In this document: piece by piece, positions 55,554 through 64,000 of the stretch
How the letters are laid out: the number at the start of each line of letters is the position of its first letter
Position numbering within the stretch: position 1 is the stretch's first letter
NCBI RefSeq assembly: GCF_029962835.1
Contig: NC_080583.1
Span: 1,240,001-1,304,000 of the forward strand
From: Magnolia sinica
Lineage: Eukaryota; Streptophyta; Magnoliopsida; Magnoliales; Magnoliaceae
DNA: 64,000 bases
Direction: 5' to 3'
Position numbers and translations under genes: made by a program
The notes under the pieces: generated by a model
What the model saw: the letters and a program-made list of their open reading frames with translations, nothing else
Told to the model about the DNA's origin: nothing
Databases searched by the model: none

Positions 55554-56594
55554 TCATGCGTCGGCCCCGTCCCCGGCAGTTGTGTCTTCAGCGGCGGCGT
55601 CCGGATTCTCGGACTCTGAGGCTGCCCCGCCTTCGATTTCTGAAAGGTCAAGGTCAGGAAAAGACTTCTTTATATCCTTGACGCATTCCAGATATCCGCT
55701 CTGGAACAGGCGATCCCTCTCGTCCTCAAACTCGGCCGACTCAAGGAATGCTTGGACGGCCTGGTCCCTAGCCGTCTCGGCCTCCCGAGTCTTCTCCTCG
55801 GCCTGCTGAATGCGCTCCGCCGCCTCAAGCTTAGCCCGAGCTAAGTCATCCGCGCACGAAGCATGGACTGCCAGAACTCGCTGATTCTCCTCTTCGGCTT
55901 TGGAGAGTCGAACCAGTGCCTGAGCGACCTCTGCCTTCGCTTCGTCCAGGGCCCTTCTGGAAGAAGCCGCCTCTGCCCTCGCGTCTTCGGCAGCTTTCCG
56001 AGCAAGGGACGCCTCGCCTGTCAGGACGCCGACCCGGATCTCGGCCTCAGACAGAAGAGCCTGCAGCCGATGAGTTGAGGATAGCTCCTTGCTGGCCTTG
56101 ATTAAGCAAGGAGCGAGTTCAAAAAGCATCCGGGCAGCGTGGCTCACGGTCTGCGACGACGGGGCGTTGTAGAGTTTCACGAACTCTCTTTCACACCCAT
56201 GGGCCAGGGCCCAAGGGACCATCCCCGACACCACTTGCTGCAGGATTGACGGCCCCTCCTGGTTCGTCTCTTCCCCTCGGGAGGACGCAGTCCTCGTCTC
56301 TTCCTCCCCCCTTGAGGTCGCGGCCCCGGTCTCTTCTTCCCGACTCGGCACCGTCGTCTCAACGCGTGCCGAGTCAGGTGCCGCCTGAGGATCCGAAGCA
56401 GCAATCGCCGTCTCTTCCGCCCTTTCGTCCGGGTCGGGAATCACCACGACGGAAGGGGCAGAAGAGCTCGCTGGCTCTTTCTCCTTCCGCAGCACCCTTT
56501 GCCTCTTCGGCGGCCGAGGCTCCGAAAGAAGAACTGACCGCGGAGGGGCCTTCAACTTCGTGACTGGTCTAAGGGCAGGACGAGCTCCAGTCAT
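55554..56594 (-). other. Tat element: antisense ORF, coiled-coil part
   Basis: A 346-codon frame runs opposite to the pol genes. The first half is Glu/Ser/Pro-rich. The second half, about residues 160-310, is Ala/Glu/Arg-rich with heptad-like spacing (ARAEAASSRRALDEAKAE), predicting a coiled coil. Antisense ORFs after integrase are documented for plant Tat elements; their function is unknown. It is probably part of the same unit as 56720-57871. Confidence 0.65.
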
Positions 56595-56719
56595 CTCCGG
56601 TTCGAGGACAATCCTTAGGTTGGGACGAGCTTCGGGCAGATCTGCAAAAACAAAAAAAGGAGGGAGAGAGTAAGGCGAAGTAAGTCGGTGGAAATTTGGA
56701 AAATTCAGAAGATTCGTTC

Positions 56720-56886
56720 TTAATTACCTGTAACTTCCGAGTCCAGACCTGCAAGGTGAAGGCGCTCCGGCTGTAGAAGCACCTTCCAAGACCTGTCCCT
56801 CGGATCCAACGACTTCAACTCTTTGATCCGAGCCGAGGCAGTGCTGCCGAGCTTCGGCTTCTTCTTCGGAAAATCATGTTGAGCTT

Positions 56887-56924
<38 letters not shown>

Positions 56925-57871
56925 CAAGTCACCTGCTCTTTGGAAAGTCCGAGGGACACGAGCCTCGTGGGACCCGGACTCATCCGTCTCCCAGCGACCA
57001 CATGCCCAAAACCAACGCTCTCGGGAGGGTCGGTTATCAGGGAACCGCCTCCGCCTCGCCAAGCAGCGAAGACGTAGAAGCCGGGGTAGTTCGGATTTAC
57101 CCGCACCTGATACAGGTGGAGAAATTCGTCGACTGTAAGTGGTGGCTGTTCCATCTCAGCCCACAACACTGCACATCCGAGTAAGTTCCTCCACCCATTC
57201 GGGACTATCTGCCCCGGGGCAATCTTTATGCGAGACAAAACTCCCCGGACTATGGTCTGAAGGGGCAGACGCAAGCCGCATTGCATCGACACTTGATAAA
57301 TCGCGACTGCCCCGGCAGGAGGGTGATCCGGTAAATCATTCGGACGGGGAAGATAGGTGATGACCGACTCGGGAATATGGTACCCGACTCGGATTCTGTC
57401 CAAGTCCGTCTCAGTCAAGACCGAGGGAACCGGACCGCTTAAATCTTCCCCCGATCCTTCTTCAGATTCGGCCTGCGCCGACTCATTAACAGGAGCAAGA
57501 TCAGGGGTTCCTTCGGCGATTAAAACTTCATCTTCTTCCTCCTCATCCTCCTCCATATCCCTTGGCAAGTTAGGCCTTCCCGGGCGGGTTAATAGAGACG
57601 ACCCGCCCCGAGAAGGAACGACGGAAGCAGGGCGCTCCGCCGGAGCTTCGGTGACTCTCTCCGGTAGACAAGCAGCGTTGGCGTCCACTGCTATCTCCGT
57701 CAGTAAGGAAGGCGATTCCGCAACGTTCCAAAAACGTTGCGCTTCGCCTTCGTCTCCGGAAGCTCCCCCCTGGGGACTTTGAGAACTCCTTTCCGCCATT
57801 ATTACCAAATAAAGAGGAAGGAGAAACTCACCGGAGGGAGAAAGGAAAACGGAGATGGCGGAAAGAGGCAC
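56720..57871 (-). other. Tat element: antisense ORF, plant-mobile-domain-like part
   Basis: An acidic N-terminal part (EEDEEEEDEVLIAE) is followed by RVGYHIPESVITYLPR, GLRLPLQTIVRGVLS, APGQIVPNGWRNLLG and LTVDEFLHLYQV. This style is seen in proteins of plant transposable elements. A long T run (minus strand, about 56890-56921) lies within the frame. It does not look like a host gene, since it sits between integrase and the 3' LTR. Confidence 0.65.
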
Positions 57872-58290
57872 CGACGGTAAAGAAAAAGAAAAGGAAGGAG
57901 ACGAAAGGCTATGTAAACCCTAAAGAAAATGCGGAGCGGGAATGGCAAGAGCAGTAAAAGTTTAAAGTGCGGGGCCCCTGACGTTATATAAGGTCGCCAT
58001 ACGGCGGAGACAATTAATGAGGAAATGATTCGACGCCGCATCGATGCCCTCGCTCGACACGTGGCGCACGTCAACTGGCAATAATAATACCTTCGCTACG
58101 TGTCCAATCCTCATTGGCGGGATGTGTGATTTGATGGCTGACGGCGCATGCGATGTCAGAAGCTGAACCGTCCCCCATCAAAGGCCTCATGGAATGCATT
58201 TAATGATCACGACTCATCTCGGACTGAGTTACGAATCGACTCCAAACTCGCTACTCCTCAGTGTCATATGAAACACACGGCAATGGCTTT

Positions 58291-58863
58291 TGTTGGGGGC
58301 AAAAATACAAGTCCGAAGACTCGGACTTAATGCTTCGGGACTCGGACTTGATACCTCGGGTCGCCGAAGGATGCGTCAAATCCGAGGCATGGTTCGCTAA
58401 ACCGAGACAATGGTTGAGTCGGTTCGAACGACTTATCAGCGTTCCGGGCGTGTGTCGGGCGGACCGCCTTGCAAGACCGACCGTCGCTAGGTCAGATCTC
58501 ATCCCGGATATCTTGGGATAAGATCTCCGACCCCGAAGCTCACGGGATCGGATGATGGCTCAAGATGGGCACGATCCTATCTCCGTGATACCAGGAGAAG
58601 ATCCCGCGCTCAATATCAGGAGGACCCGAGAAGATCCCGCGCTCAATATCAGGAGGACCCCAGCAGCTATAAAAGGAGGACCCTTGTCACCTTGAGAGGT
58701 ACGAAACAAATCCCTCCTAAAAACCTTCCAATACTTTGAGACCCCGAGTCCAGGCCTGACTTTGGCATCGGAGGGTCCCCTGCTCGAGCCAGGGTCTCCT
58801 TTGTTTTCTTTCTGTGCAGGCATACAAGGGTCCAGGAGGACGAACCAGATAATCGCATCAACA
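58291..58863 (+). repeat. 3' LTR of the Tat element
   Basis: Identical to the 5' LTR over the first 370 bp or so, then differences cluster in the last 120 bp. It ends at CATCAACA before the TATCC target duplication. Confidence 0.88.
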
Positions 58864-59930
58864 TATCCAATACGTTCATCTGTTTTTTCATCTCATACTA
58901 AGGGCAAGATCCAAAATCTTAAGAGGATTAAAATTTCAGTGGATCACACCATTAAAAACAGTGATGAATAACTACTAAAAACTTTTGTAGTTCACAAAAA
59001 TTTTAAATCAATCTGATATTTTTATTTTCCTTTTATCTAAGTATTCTTGACATTATCAATAGGTTGAATGGAAAATAAACATTATGCAAACCCTACAATG
59101 GACCTTTTGAATTTTTTTAACGGTGATGCACACAATTAACATTGTTTCATGTATTATGAACCATGTGAGAGTTGTCGTTACGATTGAAGGCTGAAAATAA
59201 AAAATAAATCACTTAAAGATATGCTTAAGGCAGTTTTCAAGTTAAACCATAAATAATTTTCAGGCAATAAATTGGAAACAGTTTTTATAGATAAATTATA
59301 ACAACACAGGAGTCAGGGTTGTACGCCGTAAAAGTATGTTCGAGGTGTGGTTTTTCAATTTTACTGATCGAAACCCACATTTTTTCGGTCTTGAAAAAGA
59401 GGCTTATTGTATCCTCGTGGTGGATTTGCTGTAACCTTCTTGCAAATTAGTTTAATTATCAGTAGGGTACGAATATCGCCTTAAAAATAGCGACATCGTA
59501 ACATGCCTTAAGCCTATATTTAAGTAATTCATTTTCTATTTTCTGTCTTCAATCATAACAATTGTACGACGATATTATGGTCTTTTTTATGGGTCATCTT
59601 GACTTTGTTCAAATTATACAGTTCGACGGCTCAAATTTTCAACAACGACATTCCTCCATTTCAAATTCAAATGATGTTTCCTTTATCAAGAGGTACCACC
59701 ATTCACAAATAAATGGTCACTAACAATCACCAAAAGCCATAATCATTTTTTTAATTTCTTTTATAAATTAAAATTTATTTTCTTCTCATTTTGAAAAAAT
59801 CTAACATACATATATGCTTAATTTTTAGACCATGACCTAAAATTAGTAGAAAAAACAGATGGACGGTGTGGATATATAACACATCATCAAGGTGGGCCCC
59901 ATAGTAAAGGTAAGCTACACTAATTTACAA
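58864..59930. repeat. R1 copy, right part, with a nested TIR element
   Basis: R1 resumes after the Tat element (CAATACGTTCATCTGTTTTTTC, TTAAATCAATCTGATATTTTTA). It is interrupted at 59171-59570, and it ends near 59870-59910 with AGATGGACGGTGTGGATATA and AAGGTGGGCCCCATAG. Confidence 0.6.
59171..59570. mobile_element. TIR element with arms of about 60 bp
   Basis: Left arm 59171-59232 and right arm 59503-59570 are inverse relatives (ATTGAAGGCTGAAAATAAA against ATTGAAGACAGAAAATAGA in reverse; AGGCTTAAGGCA near the inner ends). The interior of about 270 bp has no frame. It lies inside the R1 copy. A target duplication was not resolved. Confidence 0.6.
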
Positions 59931-60295
59931 CAACCTTGGCACATTGACAACTCAGATGGACCATTCAACAGGACAGCAGGAGAAAAAACATTAACCGTTC
60001 AAACCTTCTTAGAGCTTACCATGATGTTTATGTTTCATCCAAGCCATTCATAGGATTATATCTTACTAGGATTATTACCTGATACGGAACTTCTGTCACT
60101 CTAGGAATTCAATCCCCACTGTTTCTTATCGTGTGACCCACATGATTTTTGAATCTGTCTTATTTCTAGCAGCCCTTTCTATTGTAGGCTTGCTAAACAG
60201 ATGGGCCGAGAGTATTTGTCATGAACATCTCTGTGGGCCCCACACAGCCCCCGGCACTGGAATATCTATGGCTGGGGTCACAAGCAATCCGTTTC
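59930..60295. repeat. Dispersed repeat R8, copy 2
   Basis: Relative of 36640-37125, sharing CATCTCTGTGGGCCCCACAC-type and GGGGTCACAAGCAATCCG-type ends. Confidence 0.55.
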
Positions 60296-60314
60296 CATTA
60301 CATGCATGGTTGCG

Positions 60315-60440
60315 TTTTGTCAGGAGTGGTTGTAACTGTTGGTCCCTTTTCCTGGCTCATGTGGAAAGAAGGTCACATTTTGTCAGGAGTGGTTGTAGCC
60401 GTTGGTCTCTCTTGCTCCGGTGGTAGACTCTGAGTCAATA
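60315..60440. repeat. 63-bp imperfect doublet and S1 SINE head fragment
   Basis: TTTTGTCAGGAGTGGTTGTA occurs at 60315 and again at 60378. It is followed by CTTGCTCCGGTGGTAGACTC, the A-box part of the S1 SINE, without body or tail. Confidence 0.6.
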
Positions 60441-62319
60441 GGTCCCACCCACCTCTGTGGATCTGAAGCTTCACCTCTCGTGTAAACCGGACATTACTGT
60501 ACAACAATCCAGATTGTTCAAATGGTGGACCCAGCTGCCGATGGGCCATAATTGAAATTTTGCAGTGATAGATAACAGCAAGGGCTCATTTGAAAATTGT
60601 ATTTAAATAGATTAGATTTTTTTTTTTAATTATTATTTTAAATACTAGTCTACCTATTTGAACTGTCTAGGGTAGTCTACGACCAGGTTCCTTACTCATG
60701 CCCTAGGCAATTTTAATTTAGCCTTGCCTTTTGCAGCGATCATTTTTTATGTGATAGATTGGGTGGTAAGGATTGCCTTACAATCATGGCCCTTACAAAT
60801 AGATGTATCAGATTATAAACTGGACCTATTTTGTAAAACGATCTTGACCACCCATAATAGAGCTATTGATCAGAAGGTTAAGAATTTCCAATTGGATGGT
60901 TATGATTTGGAATGGTTGTCCAATGTTTTGAATATAATAGATAGTTGTGGTTAGTTGATTTGATTTGCTAAGTGTCCTAATCAATCTAGAAGTGCTAATA
61001 ACTTCCAATGTTCTAAGAACACTTAACATTTCTCCACAGTAAAATATTATTAATAGTTTAATAAATTATATTTGGGTTGGACTGCACCGTCGATCATCGG
61101 GTTTTTTATATTATGGCGGATCTGTTAATTAGCGGTGGGCATTGCACATCTACACGCAAGGTTGTGTGCAGACCTGACCCAGCCTGGCTTGAAAATTGAA
61201 GAAATTCCTCTATCATAAGGTAAGTGTTTTTAATCCATTTCTTATTAGGTGGACCACACATGCACAAATAAATAGTCATTTTAAAACTCGATGAGTCCTG
61301 TCTAATCTTTACTGAGTCAGACGTATTATTGGGCCGAGTCAGATGAACTCAGCCCAGTTTGTGGGTGGTTTATGCTCCCCAGCACAAATACTACAGTAGA
61401 CAGTTTATCATATGGTGCACAAATGTACTAACATTAACAAAAGATCGACACTCACAAGCTAATCTTTGTTGGACTCATGTGGTGGACCCCAACTGATGAA
61501 CGGCCCAGATCTCACTTGGGCAGGCGAATTTGCACGAGTACTAGGAAATTGAAATCATTAAAGAATGACTTGGAGCTGAGGAACCAAACATGGCAGATAA
61601 TGATAAGATTGGCCGTACGAAGCTGTACCGTTCTAGGTGGGGCCCACCAAATGACCCAAGAAAGACAAATGCAAAGACAATCGATCTGCATGTTATAACC
61701 CAACAACATACAAAATTACAAATGGAGAAGTGAAATTATATGATACACTTCCGCACCTTTGCTTAGTATACACGTATTTTCTATTCTGACAATTGGGGCC
61801 CATTTTTCGTTAATCCAGAACGTTGATCTGTCATTGACCATGGTGGATCGAGTGTGACTAATTAGTCTACTCTATAGGACTACTTAATGTTTTGATATGT
61901 GGACTATGGATAGGGAAATGGACGGTTAAGAAGAGAAGTACAAAGGTCCTGCTCCGATCTCGGAGATTTTTGGACAAACTCCACAGAGACCGGGTCTGAG
62001 CTGCTAATGGTCTGGATTACTTGAATCGTGGGCCCCACTTGTTATAATTGCATGGTTGCGTGCCACGTATCACACCGTCCCTGAATAAACAGAAGGGCAT
62101 ATTTACGTGACACTGATGGACGCAGAAACATTGTGACATTCGATCCGATATCTACACGTGTCAGAAGTGGCCAAATCCGAACCGCTGATCAGGTGGGTCC
62201 CTACAAAGAGGATACGTAGCTGAGAATTTAGCTTGATCAGAGGATCTTGAACGTCCGTTCGATGGCCTACGGATGGACAGGAGAGTTTGACCCAATCCAT
62301 TCTCGTCCAAATAATATGA
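60441..62319. other. Intergenic, no gene seen
   Basis: AT-rich with scattered GTGGGGCCCACC words (for example near 61637). The short frames here match nothing I recognise. Confidence 0.5.
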
Positions 62320-62600
62320 TAGGTGGGACCCAAGGTGATGCTTGCATGACATCCAATCCGTCCATCATACGTCCCATCATGTTCTCCTTAGATCATAAAT
62401 ATTCAGCCTTTCCAAAACTCATGGGCCCCACCGTGTAAAATCAAAGCTACACTTGTAAAATAAGTGGTGTGGCCCACCTTAGTTCTGGAATGGCCTAATT
62501 TCTGGGGCACCCATTCATCCTTCCGGGGCACATCATCTGAATGGATTGGATTGCATAAACAAAACCCGGTGGACCTACAAAACCTTACTGGGGAACTGGC
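62320..62600. repeat. Dispersed repeat R7, copy 2
   Basis: Relative of 34765-35060 in the same orientation; shared AATCCGTCCATCATACGTCC-type and TTCTGGAATGGCCTAATT-type words. Confidence 0.65.
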
Positions 62601-62799
62601 TTCAATACATGAACTACTGACAGCGTGATCTATGAAACTAGGGACCTTGAACAGTGTGGCCCAGCACGATCTCATCAACACGTGCCACAGTTTTGGATCA
62701 AGAAAAAGGCTCCTTTTCTAGTCTTGGTAACGTACGGTTCAGATATACAGAGATAAGAAAAGACACGACAGAGGTTCTTCGCAAGGAAAAAAAAAAGAA

Positions 62800-63100
62800 G
62801 AGAAATTGACCACTGTGAACGCTACCTTTTACCCAGCGTCTTTTAAACACGTTCCCAATCTATACTTTTCCAAAGTAAACCATTCTGTACGGACATACTA
62901 TTTGCAGTTGAAAGCGCTCTTGCATTCAGAATCTATGGCTACGGATTATAACCGTAGCTATATGTATTTAGCCACCCCCTCAAATATTTTCATCTGCAAA
63001 TAGTATGTCCGTACAGAATAGTTTACTTTGGAAAAGTAAAGCTTGGTAGCGTTTTGAAAAGACGCCGGGTAAAAGGTGACGTTACAGTGGTCAATTTCTC
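62800..63100. mobile_element. Hairpin MITE with 108-bp inverted arms
   Basis: Left arm 62800-62907 begins GAGAAATTGACCACTGT and ends CATACTATTTGCAG. Right arm 62994-63100 is its inverse with few mismatches. The loop is about 86 bp. The flanks are A-rich (AAAAAAAA), so the target duplication is ambiguous. Arms of about 100 bp are typical of Mutator-type MITEs, but that is inference. Confidence 0.85.
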
Positions 63101-64000
63101 GAAAAAAAAACAGTAAAAACAATGTACATCCTGGAGCACCGGAAGATTTATGCTTCCTCATTCGGAGCAAGTGTACGAGTGTTTCAAACCGTTCGTATGG
63201 TTGGCCCATGATGGATAGCCATAAGAGAAATGTCTCTCCCGAGAAAAAATATCTTGATCAACAGATCACTAGAAACAAAAATATCAGTGGTTTTCATTGA
63301 ATCCCACTTCTCCATTGATCAGAACTGCTTGTTCCGAAAGCAATTTTTACTCATCCATGTTGGGCCCTACCTATTGAACAGATCCGATCTATAAGAGGTC
63401 CAATCACAGACCACGATTAATTCGTGCTCCCGCAGACCACGAATCAAGTTGGTGACTTGGAACAGTGGCAGCTAATTAGCCGCACGTTGGAGGAGATGGT
63501 ACGGTAGAGCCTGGAGAACCAGAATACTGTAGCTCGATCTTTTTTCAGTAAAAGTTACAGGATTATACGTCAATCCAGACCGTCCAAATTGTCATTCCAA
63601 CCATGGATGGTCTATTTTTTGAAAATCATACCGATATATATCATTGGCCTTTCCATTTGTTTCTGTATGGAATTTAAGGTTGAACATTAACTAATTCTAA
63701 TTTAAGCCGTTGTTTTAAGTTCGTTCGTATCATCCGATGTGTGTGTCTTTACTTATTTTCCATCCATAGCAGGGCCCACTAGTTTAAGGTTTCTGATTAA
63801 TAAAGCAACCTACAACGCGTACTCGGGAATGATGGCTCTACCATACTCCCATTCTTCAGACTCCGCCGTATCATCTTCTGGCCCACTGATAGGGACGTGG
63901 CAATATGCAATTCGAATCAAGGTCTTCAGGTGGGACCCACATGGAAGCTTTTGTCGGACATGTGCAAGGTCCACATGGATGGGTTGCATGAGCCATGCAA
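63101..64000. other. Intergenic, no gene seen
   Basis: No repeat copy or coding region was recognised to the end of the window. Confidence 0.45.

Larger units (their letters stand above)
49359..58863 (+). mobile_element. Ty3/gypsy Tat-lineage LTR retrotransposon, 9.5 kb, young
   Basis: LTRs are 49359-49924 and 58291-58863. A TATCC target duplication lies at 49354-49358 and 58864-58868, and the primer-binding site just after the 5' LTR. Order of parts: gag, protease, reverse transcriptase, RNase H, a second RNase H, integrase, then a long 3' region with two antisense reading frames. The second RNase H and antisense ORFs after integrase are known features of the plant Tat lineage. LTRs differ by roughly one to two per cent plus small indels, so the insertion is recent in evolutionary terms. 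The coding parts are broken at several points, so this copy looks non-autonomous. It sits inside an R1 repeat. Confidence 0.9.

Noticed and set aside
55554-57871. Two antisense frames as host genes
   Set aside because: They lie between integrase and the 3' LTR of the Tat element and match the known antisense ORF position of that lineage.
49359-58863. Tat element formed by recombination between two different insertions
   Set aside because: Both flanks carry the same TATCC target duplication and R1 continues across, so it is one insertion.

Overview
The window looks like nuclear DNA of a flowering plant, most likely a magnoliid. Three intron-containing plant genes are scattered among dense, nested transposable elements. 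The commonest dispersed repeat carries the words TGGGCCCCAC, CCGTCCATCC and GGATATACAACACATACATCAAG; I associate these with magnoliid genomes from memory, not from a search.

Host genes. (1) Gene A (15826-21520, + strand) and gene B (34160-41685, + strand) are tandem cytochrome P450 paralogues of the CYP72 clan, closest in wording to CYP721A. Each has four exons with the same intron phases, predicting 505 and 503 residues. (2) Gene C (42368-47658, - strand) is a five-exon bicupin, a vicilin-like seed protein of the At2g18540 type (557 residues). It has a signal peptide and a Glu/Arg/Lys-rich tail of about 150 residues. Its promoter has a TATA box and three CACGTG motifs within 80 bp.

The most striking host-gene feature is a second, protein-identical copy of the terminal, haem-binding exon of gene A, 2160 bp downstream (21107-21520 and 23267-23680). 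It lies in a 615-bp direct duplication separated by a Ty1/copia LTR and 3' tail. Only 2 of 414 coding bases differ, both synonymous, against 8 of 201 flanking bases.

Layout. 1-15.5 kb: intergenic repeats (foldback family R1, small TIR family R2, tRNA-derived SINEs, tandem repeats). 15.5-24 kb: gene A, the duplicated exon and copia pieces. 24-29.1 kb: a decayed Ty3/gypsy element and a decayed copia fragment. The gypsy copy contains a run of 163 G-type bases followed by 192 T-type bases, almost certainly an assembly artefact. 29-34 kb: repeats, including a 530-bp duplication with a 21-bp minisatellite. 34-41.7 kb: gene B, with a solo gypsy LTR in intron 2. 42-47.8 kb: gene C, with a related LTR in intron 4 and a foldback element in intron 1. 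49.4-58.9 kb: a young 9.5-kb Ty3/gypsy element of the Tat lineage with a 5-bp target duplication, a second RNase H and a two-part antisense ORF. 59-64 kb: repeats, including a 301-bp hairpin element with arms of about 108 bp.

No rRNA gene, functional tRNA gene or CRISPR array was seen. Intron borders were placed by hand from splice consensus and family alignment in memory; transcripts would be needed to confirm them.
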